A stretch of 64,000 bases of DNA, from assembly GCA_023459215.1 (NCBI GenBank), contig JAEWVF010000079.1, positions 33,167 to 97,166 on the forward strand, given 5' to 3'. A program made the translations under genes and the position numbers. Below, piece by piece: positions 55,957-63,910 of this stretch. Under the pieces are notes generated by a model. The model did not search any database. It was given only the letters and a program-made list of their open reading frames with translations, and was not told the origin of the DNA. This DNA is from Chloroflexota bacterium (GTDB lineage: Bacteria; Chloroflexota; Anaerolineae; Anaerolineales; Villigracilaceae). The stretch's first letter is position 1. Every line of letters begins with the position of its first letter.

Positions 55957-57404
55957 ACACCACACTCATCAAAAACGGGACAATCATCACCGCTGCCGAT
56001 ACCTTTAAAGCGGATATCTTGATCGAAGGCGAGCAAATCCGTTTAATCGGCTCGTCCCTGAGCGCTCCAGCCGAGACCCTGGTCATCGATGCGAGCGGCA
56101 AGTTCCTGCTCCCCGGCGGAGTCGACCCACACTGCCACTTCGACCTGCCCATGTTCGGCACGGTCTCGTCGGATGACCACTACACCGGCCACAAAGCCGC
56201 CGCCTTTGGCGGAACGACAACCGTGATGGATTTTGTACCCCAGCCCCCACCCCCCTCCCCCGTTTTCTCCGAAAATGGGGGAGGAATCAAGGAGGGAGTC
56301 GAAGAATGGCTGCAAAAATCGGCCAAAGCCGCCATCGACTACTCCTTCCACATGAACCTGACCCACTTCGACGAGGCGGTGGCCGCCGAAATCCCCTCCC
56401 TGGTCGAAATGGGCATCACCACCCTGAAAGTTTTCACCGCCTACAATGGCCGCCTGCGCCTCGACGACGGGGCCATCTTCCAGGCCTTGCGGCTGGCCAA
56501 AGAAAACGGGATGCTGGTCATGGCCCATTGCGAAAACGGCGACGTGATCGAACCGCTGATTGCCGAAGCGCTGGCCGCCGGGCACACCAGCCCCGAATGG
56601 CACGCCCACACCCGCCCGGCCTGGGGCGCGGTCGAATCGACCTTGCGGCTGGCGGCAATGGCCGCCCAGGCCAACGCCCCGGTCTATATCGTCCACATGA
56701 ACGCCGGCGGCGAGGCCGACATGCTGAAATACGCCCGCGAACGCGGTGCGCCGGTCATGGGGGAAACCTGTCCGCAGTATTTGTTCTTCACGGTCGAGCA
56801 TCTCAAACGTCCCGATGGCGCAAAATGGATTTGCTCACCGCCCATGCGCAGCGAGGCCGACAACGCCCGCCTGTGGGCCGCGCTTGCGGACGGCGACATC
56901 CAGACCGTTGGCACCGATCACTGCCCGTTCTTCTTCGACGGCACCAAACCCATCGTTTACGAGGGCAAGCCGATTGCCATCCCCGGCAAGGAATTGGGCG
57001 CAGGCAATTTCACCAAAATCCCGAACGGCCTGCCTGGTGTGCAGGACCGCCTGCCGGTTTTGTGGACGACCGGCGTGAACAGTGGCAAAATCACGCCCAA
57101 CCAGTTTGTGGCCTTAACCAGCACCAACCCGGCCAAAATCTTTGGCCTGTACCCGCGCAAGGGCGCAATCGTCCCCGGCGCAGATGCCGACCTCGTGCTC
57201 TGGGACCCGGCCAGGAAAGTGACCTACGGCATCGCCCACAGCCAGCAGCGCACCGATTACAACCTGTATGAAGGCTGGGAGTTGACCGGCTACCCCGAAA
57301 AAGTGTTCCTGCGCGGCAAGTTGATTGTTGACGGCCAGGAATGGCTCGGCAAAGCGGGCGATGGACAGTTCCTGAAGCGCAGCCCCGGCGCGCCGGTGTT
57401 ATAG
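55953..57404 (+). CDS. hydA: Dihydropyrimidinase / hydantoinase
   Basis: A 483-residue zinc hydrolase of the cyclic amidohydrolase superfamily. Metal ligands H60 and H62 (DPHCHFD), the carboxylated K159 (TTLKVFTAYNG), and later histidines (MAHCENGD, YIVHMNAGG, TDHCPF) are all present. It opens dihydropyrimidine or hydantoin rings in pyrimidine breakdown. An additional stretch of about 20 residues (about 96-116, PPPPSPVFSENGGG) interrupts a surface region between MDFV and EGVEEWLQ and is encoded by a palindromic repeat. It overlaps the DUF2270 gene by 4 bp (ATGA). Confidence 0.92.
   Translation: MNTTLIKNGTIITAADTFKADILIEGEQIRLIGSSLSAPAETLVIDASGKFLLPGGVDPHCHFDLPMFGTVSSDDHYTGHKAAAFGGTTTVMDFVPQPPPPSPVFSENGGGIKEGVEEWLQKSAKAAIDYSFHMNLTHFDEAVAAEIPSLVEMGITTLKVFTAYNGRLRLDDGAIFQALRLAKENGMLVMAHCENGDVIEPLIAEALAAGHTSPEWHAHTRPAWGAVESTLRLAAMAAQANAPVYIVHMNAGGEADMLKYARERGAPVMGETCPQYLFFTVEHLKRPDGAKWICSPPMRSEADNARLWAALADGDIQTVGTDHCPFFFDGTKPIVYEGKPIAIPGKELGAGNFTKIPNGLPGVQDRLPVLWTTGVNSGKITPNQFVALTSTNPAKIFGLYPRKGAIVPGADADLVLWDPARKVTYGIAHSQQRTDYNLYEGWELTGYPEKVFLRGKLIVDGQEWLGKAGDGQFLKRSPGAPVL
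56254..56284. repeat. In-frame palindromic repeat within the dihydropyrimidinase gene
   Basis: CCTCCCCCGTTTT (56254-56266) and AAAATGGGGGAGG (56272-56284) form 13-bp arms with one G-T pair around CTCCG. It adds about 15-20 residues in a loop without breaking the frame. Confidence 0.75.
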
Positions 57405-57427
57405 TTTCTATCCGAAAATTGAACGAT

Positions 57428-57527
57428 GTCATTGCGAGCCGCTCTTTGGCGGCGAAGCAATCTCCTAAAGGTCAGTTTTTCCTATTAAACGGGAGATTGC
57501 TTCGGGGCTGTCACCCCTCGCAATGAC
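57428..57527. repeat. GTCATTGCGAG-type palindromic repeat element
   Basis: The outer arms GTCATTGCGAG (57428-57438) and CTCGCAATGAC (57517-57527) enclose a second inverted pair, GAAGCAATCTCC (57454-57465) and GGAGATTGCTTC (57492-57503). This 100-bp MITE-like intergenic repeat type is common in many environmental bacteria. Confidence 0.85.
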
Positions 57528-57610
57528 ATTTACCCCAGGAGAAAATAATTTTCGGACAGGTTCTTCTTAATTGTCAGCCTTATGGTTTTATTAAACCTGA
57601 CATTTTTCAC

Positions 57611-57639
57611 TTGACTCTGACCGGTCTTCTTCATAGAAT
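57611..57639 (+). promoter_or_regulatory. Promoter of the glycine cleavage operon
   Basis: TTGACT (57611-57616) and TAGAAT (57634-57639) are 17 bp apart. The start near 57646 lies about 15 bp before the first glycine aptamer. Confidence 0.75.
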
Positions 57640-57660
57640 CAAATCATAATTCAAGCGAAA

Positions 57661-57900
57661 CAGGGAAGAGACAAGCGCGGAAAGTTTCCCGCGCAAGCGC
57701 CGAAGGTGCAAGTCTGCTGCGGGCACGCGCAGGTGAAACTCTCAGGCAAAAGGACCCCATTTCGTTTTTCTCTGGAAAGTTCCAGCAATGGACACCGACG
57801 GGGCAAACACTAAACCGATGGTCGAGTAGTCCTGAGATTTTTTCAGGATGTATCGAGACCTGAGGCAAGTGTGAATCTCTCAGGTCTGATTACAGAGGAC
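57661..57900 (+). ncRNA. Tandem glycine riboswitch
   Basis: The first aptamer (about 57661-57757) has GGGAAGAGAC, CGCCGAAGGTGCAAG and GGTGAAACTCTCAGGCAAAA. The second (about 57771-57900) has TCTGGAAAG, CACCGACGGGGCAAAC and TGTGAATCTCTCAGGT before an ACAGAGGA end. Order and sequences are the glycine riboswitch hallmark. Glycine binding normally switches the glycine cleavage operon on; gcvH, gcvPA and gcvPB follow. Confidence 0.93.
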
Positions 57901-57933
57901 GCACAAGTCAATTTGTGCGTCCTTGACTTTTTT
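57897..57933 (+). terminator. Intrinsic terminator of the glycine riboswitch
   Basis: GGACGCACAA (57897-57906) and TTGTGCGTCC (57913-57922) pair perfectly, followed by TTGACTTTTTT. The 5' arm overlaps the end of aptamer 2, so ligand binding can compete with terminator folding. Confidence 0.85.
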
Positions 57934-57943
57934 AATTTCACGC

Positions 57944-58018
57944 TTGTCATTTCGAACCGCGTAGCGGTGAGAAATCTTCGGCACGGTTAAGATTTCTCGC
58001 TATCGCTCGAAATGACAA
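57944..58018. repeat. TTGTCATTTCGA-type palindromic repeat element
   Basis: The outer arms TTGTCATTTCGA (57944-57955) and TCGAAATGACAA (58007-58018) enclose the inner pair GAGAAATCTT (57969-57978) and AAGATTTCTC (57989-57998). It has the same architecture as the element at 57428 but a different sequence, and fills the leader between the riboswitch terminator and gcvH. Confidence 0.85.
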
Positions 58019-58053
58019 AGAACCCACCAATATTCCAAAGAAGGAGTACTCCC

Positions 58054-58431
58054 ATGTCCAACACCCCCAGCAACCTGAAATATGCAAAATCCGATGAATG
58101 GTTCGACCCGGCGACCGGTAAAGTCGGCATTAGCGACTACGCCCAGGGCCAGCTCTCGGATATCGTTTTCATGGAAATCACCGTCAGCGTCGGCGACAGC
58201 GTCGAAGCCGGCAGCCCGATTGCCTCGGTCGAATCGGTCAAGGCCGCTTCGGATGTGCTCGCCCCGGTCTCCGGCAAGGTCGTGGCCGTCAACGAAGACC
58301 TGTCCTCCGCGCCCGAAGGCATCAACGGCGAACCCTACGAGTCCTGGTTCATCCAGGTCGAAGGCGGGGACGGCGTCGGTTTGATGGACGCGGCGGCGTA
58401 TGAGAAGTATTGCGAGGAACGGGCGCACTAA
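58054..58431 (+). CDS. gcvH: Glycine cleavage system H protein
   Basis: A 125-residue lipoyl carrier. ATG 58054 follows AAGGAG; an in-frame ATG at 58012 lies in the repeat and is rejected. The lipoylation site is K63 in ASVESVKAASDV, and the flanking VGISDYAQGQLSDIVFMEI segment is normal. It carries the aminomethyl group between P and T proteins. First gene behind the glycine riboswitch. Confidence 0.95.
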   Translation: MSNTPSNLKYAKSDEWFDPATGKVGISDYAQGQLSDIVFMEITVSVGDSVEAGSPIASVESVKAASDVLAPVSGKVVAVNEDLSSAPEGINGEPYESWFIQVEGGDGVGLMDAAAYEKYCEERAH

Positions 58432-58447
58432 AAAAGTATCAGGTACC

Positions 58448-58515
58448 AAGTGTCAGGTGTCAGGAAAACCTGGCGCGTTATCACCTGAGACCTGACACCC
58501 TCACACCTGACACTT
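58448..58515. repeat. GTGTCAGGTGT inverted repeat between gcvH and gcvPA
   Basis: AAGTGTCAGGTGT (58448-58460) and ACACCTGACACTT (58503-58515) are perfect inverted arms. Further GTGTCAGG and CCTGACAC copies lie within. No U-run follows, so the transcript probably reads through into gcvPA. Confidence 0.75.
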
Positions 58516-58528
58516 TCCAAAGGAAAAC

Positions 58529-59884
58529 ATGACCTATATCCCCATCTCCCCCAAAGAACGGGATGCGATGCTGGAGACGATCGGCGTGAAGAGCCTGGAT
58601 GCGCTCTTCGAGGCCGTTCCGGCCAAATATCGCTTCCCCAAGCTTGATTTACCCGCGGCGCTGACCGAAATGGAAGCCGCCAGCCTGCTCGATGAAATTG
58701 CCAAAAGCAATGAAAACGTGCGTGGCGACCTGGTTTCCTTCCTCGGCGCGGGCATGTACAACCACTACACCCCGGCAGTGGTCGACCACATCCTGCGGCG
58801 CGGCGAGTTCTACACCGCCTATACCCCCTACCAGCCCGAAATCTCACAGGGTACGCTGCAAGGCATTTTCGAATACCAATCGCTGATGACCGCCCTGACC
58901 GGCATGGAACTTTCCAACGCCAGTCACTACGATGGCGCGACCGCCGCGGCGGAAGCCGTCAACATGGCGTTTGCCAACTTCCGCGGCAAACGCCGCAAAG
59001 TGGTGGTTTCGCCGACCGTCCACCCGCAGTACCGCGAGGTTATCCGCACTTACACCCAGGGCATGGATTTGGCAGTCGCCGGGGATGACGCGAATGCCGA
59101 TTTGCAGGCATCGCCCGAAGCGCTGACCGCGCTGATCGACCAGGATACCGCCCTGGTCATCGTCCAGTACCCGGACTTTTTTGGGCGGGTCTTCGACTAC
59201 AGCAAACTGATCGAAACTGCCCACGGACAGGGCGCACTGGTCTGCGTGGTTGCCAACCCGACCGCGCTGGCGATGTTCAAGACTCCCGGCAGCATGGGCG
59301 CGGATATCGTCGTCGGCGAGGGCCAGCCGCTCGGCCTGCCGATGTGGTTCGGCGGCCCCTCGCTCGGCTTTTTCACCACCCGCAAGCAATACGTCCATAA
59401 AATGGCGGGCCGGCTGGTCGGTGAGACGGTCGATTCGCGCGGTGAAAAATCCTACGTGCTGACCCTGACCGCGCGCGAACAGCACATCAAGCGCGAGAAA
59501 GCCACCTCCAACATCTGCTCGAACCAGGGCTTGCTGGCGCTGGCCTCGGCGGTCTACCTTTCGACGGTCGGCAAAACCGGCCTGAAGCAGGTCGCCAGCC
59601 TGTGCTACCAGAAGGCGCACTATGCCGCCGCCGAATTGAGCAAAATCAAGGGCGTCGGCCTGTGCTTTGCCCAGCCCTTCTTCCACGAGTTCGCGGTTTG
59701 CTTCCCGCAGCCGGTGGACGAGATCAACGCGCACCTGCTCGAACACGGCATCCTGGGCGGCTACGACCTGGGCCAGGATTACCCGGCGCTCAAAGACCAC
59801 ATGCTGATTGCTGTGACCGAGATGAACTCGAAAGACGAAATCGACATGCTGGTGGAAGTGGTCAAGGAGGTGCTCGATGCGTGA
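58529..59884 (+). CDS. gcvPA: Glycine dehydrogenase (decarboxylating) subunit 1
   Basis: A 451-residue N-terminal half of the split P-protein. Family segments: FLGAGMYNHYTPAVVDHIL near 70, YTPYQPEISQGTLQGIFEYQ near 95, SHYDGATAAAEAVNMA near 132, and a C-terminal half ending TEMNSKDEIDML. Together with GcvPB it decarboxylates glycine and transfers aminomethyl to H protein. It overlaps gcvPB by 8 bp. AAAGGAAA precedes the ATG. Confidence 0.95.
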   Translation: MTYIPISPKERDAMLETIGVKSLDALFEAVPAKYRFPKLDLPAALTEMEAASLLDEIAKSNENVRGDLVSFLGAGMYNHYTPAVVDHILRRGEFYTAYTPYQPEISQGTLQGIFEYQSLMTALTGMELSNASHYDGATAAAEAVNMAFANFRGKRRKVVVSPTVHPQYREVIRTYTQGMDLAVAGDDANADLQASPEALTALIDQDTALVIVQYPDFFGRVFDYSKLIETAHGQGALVCVVANPTALAMFKTPGSMGADIVVGEGQPLGLPMWFGGPSLGFFTTRKQYVHKMAGRLVGETVDSRGEKSYVLTLTAREQHIKREKATSNICSNQGLLALASAVYLSTVGKTGLKQVASLCYQKAHYAAAELSKIKGVGLCFAQPFFHEFAVCFPQPVDEINAHLLEHGILGGYDLGQDYPALKDHMLIAVTEMNSKDEIDMLVEVVKEVLDA

Positions 59885-61379
59885 TCTTTCGACTGCACTC
59901 AAGAGAGAGCCGACGATTTTTGAACTGTCCTCGCCCGGACGCACCGGCGTGACCTTCCCCAAATCGGATGTGCCAGCCTTTGGGCTGCCCGATGAGAGCC
60001 TGCTGCGCGACGAACTACCCCTGCCCGAACTGGCCGAGGTGGATGTCGTTCGCCATTACATGGCGCTCTCGAAGTACAACTACAGCGTGGACGGCGGTTT
60101 CTACCCGCTCGGCTCCTGCACGATGAAGTACAACCCCAAGATTAACGAAGATACCTGCCGCCTGCCGGGATTCCTGTACAGCCACCCCTTGCAGCCGATT
60201 GAAACCGTGCAGGGCAACCTGCTGCTGATGTACCAGATGCAGGAATGGCTCAAGGAAATCAGCGGATTTGCGGCGGTCACGCTGCAACCGGCCGCCGGGG
60301 CGCACGGTGAATTTACCGGCGTGCTGATGATGCGCGCCTACCACAAAGCCCGCGGCGACGAGAAACGCATCAAAATGCTCATCCCGGATGCCGCTCACGG
60401 CACCAACCCGGCTTCGGCGGGCATGTTGGGCATGAGTGTGGTGGTCATCCCCTCGGATGCGCGCGGCAATGTCGACCTGGAAGCGCTCAAGGCCCAGTGC
60501 GACGATACCGTGGTTGGGATGATGCTGACCAACCCGAACACGCTCGGCCTGTTTGACGAACACATCGAGGAAGTGATCCGGCTTGTGCGCGACTGCGGCG
60601 GCCTGATGTACGGCGACGGCGCGAACCTGAACGCCCTGCTGGGCATCGTCCGCCCCGGCGATTTGGGCTTCGATGTGATGCACTTCAACCTGCACAAAAC
60701 CTTCGCCGTGCCGCACGGCGGCGGCGGCCCCGGCTCCGGCCCGGTCGGCGTCAGCGAACGGCTGGCGGATTTCCTGCCCGCGCCGCTGGTAGGCATCCTG
60801 GAGGAAGCCGAAGAGGATGTCCCGCCGCTGTATGGCTTTGTGACCCCCAAACACTCCATCGGACGGATGAAAGCCTTCCACGGTCACTTTGGCGGCGGCC
60901 TGGTGCGCGCCTACACCTACATCGCCATGCACGGCCCGGACGGGTTGAAGGACATCTCGCAGTATGCGGTGCTGAACGCCAACTACCTGGCAGCGCGCCT
61001 GCGCAGCACCTACAAAATCCCGTTTGACCGCATCTGTATGCACGAGTTCGTCATGGAGGGCAACCCGCCCAACTCGAGCGGCGTGCGCGCCCTGGATGTG
61101 GCCAAACGGCTGATGGATTACAACTTCCACCCGCCGACGAACTACTTCCCGCTGATCGTGCATGAAGCCCTGATGATCGAGCCGACCGAGACCGAGAACA
61201 AGGACACTCTCGACGCTTTCGCCGAGGCGCTGATCAAGATTGCCGAAGAAGCGCGCGACAACCCCGAACTGGTCAAGACCGCCCCGCACACGACTCCCTT
61301 CGGGCGCATGGACGAGGTCAAGGCGGCAAGAGAACTGGTGCTATGCTGCTGGCTGCCGGAGAATTACAATCTAGAGTAA
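59877..61379 (+). CDS. gcvPB: Glycine dehydrogenase (decarboxylating) subunit 2
   Basis: A 500-residue C-terminal half of the split P-protein. The PLP-binding lysine is K274 in HFNLHKTFAVPHGGGGPG, and other conserved pieces include PLGSCTMKYNPKINE near 77, AGAHGEFTGVLMMRAYH, and NPPNSSGVRALDVAKRLMDY. It overlaps gcvPA by 8 bp. The operon lacks gcvT and lpd in this window, although T and L proteins are needed for the full cycle. A terminator follows. Confidence 0.96.
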   Translation: MRDLSTALKREPTIFELSSPGRTGVTFPKSDVPAFGLPDESLLRDELPLPELAEVDVVRHYMALSKYNYSVDGGFYPLGSCTMKYNPKINEDTCRLPGFLYSHPLQPIETVQGNLLLMYQMQEWLKEISGFAAVTLQPAAGAHGEFTGVLMMRAYHKARGDEKRIKMLIPDAAHGTNPASAGMLGMSVVVIPSDARGNVDLEALKAQCDDTVVGMMLTNPNTLGLFDEHIEEVIRLVRDCGGLMYGDGANLNALLGIVRPGDLGFDVMHFNLHKTFAVPHGGGGPGSGPVGVSERLADFLPAPLVGILEEAEEDVPPLYGFVTPKHSIGRMKAFHGHFGGGLVRAYTYIAMHGPDGLKDISQYAVLNANYLAARLRSTYKIPFDRICMHEFVMEGNPPNSSGVRALDVAKRLMDYNFHPPTNYFPLIVHEALMIEPTETENKDTLDAFAEALIKIAEEARDNPELVKTAPHTTPFGRMDEVKAARELVLCCWLPENYNLE

Positions 61380-61399
61380 GCGGTAATTGGTAAAACGTA

Positions 61400-61438
61400 A
61401 AAAGGTGACAGTCGCCTGCAAAGCGGCTGTCACCTTTT
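61400..61438. terminator. Bidirectional intrinsic terminator
   Basis: AAAAGGTGACAG (61400-61411) pairs with CTGTCACCTTTT (61427-61438), flanked by A- and T-runs. It ends gcvPB and the convergent TIR gene. Confidence 0.88.
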
Positions 61439-61496
61439 ATGTAAACCAGGTCAGAAATCCAGAAATCCCTACGGTCGCAGAGGACAGAAAACAGAA

Positions 61497-62906
61497 TCAA
61501 GGCGAGCCGCCGTAAGGGGATGAAAGCACGCAACGAATACCGACGTCGTTGTACCTAATGTCGGGTTCGACTCTGAGGCGGTAGGCAGAGCGGGAACTTC
61601 TATAGTCGTAGTACCACCCGCCGCCGCGCAAGATGCGGTAGTCGCCGCTGGATGGGCCTTGTGGGTCGAAAGCATTTTCGCCAAGCGTGCCATAATAGGT
61701 TTCGCTGTACCAATCGGCCAGCCATTCCCAAACATTGCCAGCCATGTCATGCAGCCCATATGGGCTAACGCCCTGCGGGTAACTGCCTACCGGGCTGGTA
61801 ATGCCTACATTGTTGTTGTAATTTAAAAGGGTTTTATCGGGAGCGTTGTTGCCCCAGGGGTAGGTCCTGGCGTCCGTGCCGCGGGCGGCTTTCTCCCATT
61901 CGGCTTCGGTCGGCAGGCGCGCCCCGCGCCAGGCGCAATAGGTTTGGGCCTGGCCCCAATCAACATAGATCACCGGATGGTCGGCATAGTCGGCATCGTT
62001 ATAGAAACTGGTGCTGTAGGGCGGCGTGCAGCCCCCAGCCTCTACGCAGGCTTTGTAGCGCGCGTTGGTCACTTCGTATATATCCATGTAGTAGTCGGGC
62101 AGCCTGACCTGGTGAATGGGCTGCTCGTCACTAGCACTGTCGCTGCCCATCGTAAACGCCCCGGCGGGCACCAGACGCATAAGTACGCCCTTGGCATCCG
62201 CCATTTCGGTTGGCAGGGAGTCGGGCGTGGGCGAGTTCGCGGGGGTGCGCGCCAGCATTGCCAGGACGGTGGGCGAAGCGGCCCAGGCGCACAAGGCGGT
62301 AATGAGAGTTCCAGCCAGGCCAATCAGGGCAATCACAACTTCTGTTTTAATTTTGGGGGCTTTGGGTAATTTATCGGGCTGTGCCGGCGCTCCCCGGCCA
62401 GGTGGGGGAGATTGAAGCTGGTTGCCATCGCCAATAATGACATTTCCAGGAACATCACCATAAATGTTGATATTTTGCACCCCACCCGCACCGCTTTTTT
62501 CTGCTGGCGCGGGAACTTCCCGGCTCACGCCGGGCGGTGAGGCATCCGCCAGGTTGAGAAGGAAACTGGCTGGCGGCAGTTTGCCGCCCTTCACATCCAC
62601 ATACTGGGTTGTGCCGATGTGCCACCAATCTTCACCATCCAGCAGCAGCGGGAAAATTCGCTTCTTCAACTTGCGGGCCAGCATCAATTCGTTCTGCACC
62701 CACTCCGACTCATTTGAATTGGGCGACATAATCAGGATGAAAGCATCACAGTTGCGCACCCGCTTTTCGATTTCATGCGGCCAGCGCGCGCCAAAATCGA
62801 TGCGGTCGTCAATCCAAGATTCGAAACCCTTCTTCAGCAAATGTTGCTGGAGTTTGTGGGCATAAGCCTTGTCTTTGTGGCTGTAACTGATGAAGATGTG
62901 TCCCAT
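61497..62906 (-). CDS. TIR domain / formylglycine-generating-enzyme-fold (SUMF1) protein
   Basis: A 469-residue protein. In order: TIR domain (about 1-110) with HIFISYSHKD and a CDAFILIMSPNSNESEWVQNEL segment carrying the probable catalytic Glu; a linker with NINIYGDVPGNVIIGDGNQ, typical of conflict-type proteins; one membrane helix (about 189-210); and an FGE-sulfatase/C-type-lectin-like domain (about 235-465; VPAGAFTMGSD, PTEAEWEKAARG, GNVWEWLADWY). The canonical FGE active-site cysteine pair is not seen. The last 45 residues look like a DGR variable region (WYYDYRSSRSAYRLR pattern), with AGA, AGT and AGG codons unlike the surrounding CGC and TCG usage. A TATAAT lies on the minus strand at 62943-62938. 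Confidence 0.85.
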   Translation of the reverse strand: MGHIFISYSHKDKAYAHKLQQHLLKKGFESWIDDRIDFGARWPHEIEKRVRNCDAFILIMSPNSNESEWVQNELMLARKLKKRIFPLLLDGEDWWHIGTTQYVDVKGGKLPPASFLLNLADASPPGVSREVPAPAEKSGAGGVQNINIYGDVPGNVIIGDGNQLQSPPPGRGAPAQPDKLPKAPKIKTEVVIALIGLAGTLITALCAWAASPTVLAMLARTPANSPTPDSLPTEMADAKGVLMRLVPAGAFTMGSDSASDEQPIHQVRLPDYYMDIYEVTNARYKACVEAGGCTPPYSTSFYNDADYADHPVIYVDWGQAQTYCAWRGARLPTEAEWEKAARGTDARTYPWGNNAPDKTLLNYNNNVGITSPVGSYPQGVSPYGLHDMAGNVWEWLADWYSETYYGTLGENAFDPQGPSSGDYRILRGGGWYYDYRSSRSAYRLRVEPDIRYNDVGIRCVLSSPYGGSP

Positions 62907-62937
62907 GCGCTATCCCGCTCAAGAGTAAGTTGAGATA

Positions 62938-62943
62938 ATTATA
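62938..62943 (-). promoter_or_regulatory. -10 box of the TIR-FGE gene
   Basis: A perfect TATAAT on the minus strand lies 31 bp before ATG 62906. No clear -35 box at 17 bp. Confidence 0.45.
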
Positions 62944-63018
62944 CAGGCAAAAGAACGCAGGCGCTTCCTTCTTTATCGCATAATCGTGATAGGATTACAA
63001 ATAAACAAGGAGCGAACT

Positions 63019-63873
63019 ATGCAAAGTGTGGTGGTGACAGGTGTTTCCACGGGGATCGGGTGGGCGGCGGCGAAAATTTTGGTCGAGCGCGGTTTCCGCG
63101 TCTTTGGCAGCGTGCGCAAACCAGCCGACGCCGAACGGCTGCAACAGGAATTCGGCGCGGCCTTCGTTCCGCTGTTGTTCGATGTGACCGATGAGGCCGC
63201 CGTGCGGGCCGCCGCCGACAGCGTGCGCGAGCAGTTGCGCGGCGAAACCCTGTTCGGGCTGGTCAACAACGCCGGGGTCGCCATCCCGGCCCCGCTGCTG
63301 CACCAACCGATTGCGGACTTTCGCAAACAGGTCGAAATCAACCTGGTGGCGCAGTTGCTCGTCAGCCAGGCCTTCCTGCCGCTGCTGGGCACCGACCGCA
63401 GCCTGAAAGGCAAACCGGGCCGGATCGTCAACATCAGCTCGTCTTCGGGCAAGAACGGCTCACCCTTTGTCGGCGCGTATTCGGCCTCCAAACACGCCCT
63501 GGAGGGCTTTTCCGAGTCCCTGCGGCGCGAGTTAATGCTCTACGGCATCGATGTCATCCTCGTCGGGCCAGGTCCGATCAAGACCCCGATCTGGGACAAA
63601 GCCGGTGAAATCGACCTGGCCCAATACCAGGAGACGGAATACGTCGAGGCCATGCAGCGCTTCCAAAAATACGCCATCGACAGTGGCCGCAACGGCTACC
63701 CGCCCGAGAAGGTTGCCCAGGTGGTGCTGCGCGCACTGACCGCCGCCCGGCCGCGCGTCCGCTATGCGGTCGTGCCGGGCAATCCGCTGGTCAAGTTCCT
63801 GCAAGGCTGGCTGCCCAAACGGCTGCTGGATGAAATCATCGCCCGCGGGCTGGGGCTTAAGCCCAAACGCTAG
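63019..63873 (+). CDS. Short-chain dehydrogenase/reductase
   Basis: A 284-residue SDR. ATG 63019 (MQSVVVTGVSTGIGWAAAK) follows AAGGAG; an ATG 11 codons earlier has none. NAD(P) motif TGVSTGIG, NNAG near 88, Ser in NISSSSGKNG, and catalytic YSASK near 155 are complete. The length and RRELMLYGIDVILVGPGPIKTPIW segment match the classical SDR group used on ketones or sterols. Substrate unknown. Confidence 0.87.
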   Translation: MQSVVVTGVSTGIGWAAAKILVERGFRVFGSVRKPADAERLQQEFGAAFVPLLFDVTDEAAVRAAADSVREQLRGETLFGLVNNAGVAIPAPLLHQPIADFRKQVEINLVAQLLVSQAFLPLLGTDRSLKGKPGRIVNISSSSGKNGSPFVGAYSASKHALEGFSESLRRELMLYGIDVILVGPGPIKTPIWDKAGEIDLAQYQETEYVEAMQRFQKYAIDSGRNGYPPEKVAQVVLRALTAARPRVRYAVVPGNPLVKFLQGWLPKRLLDEIIARGLGLKPKR

Positions 63874-63910
63874 ACTATTGACATTTACATAAATCGATTA
63901 AGATAGGGTT

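Noticed and set aside
57405..58053. CRISPR-like array because of repeated short inverted motifs
   Set aside because: The repeats are single palindromic elements, not evenly spaced direct repeats, and no cas gene is present.
60015..61289. Open frame of 424 codons antisense to gcvPB
   Set aside because: A shadow of the conserved gcvPB gene with Val/His/Gln-rich, non-protein-like sequence.
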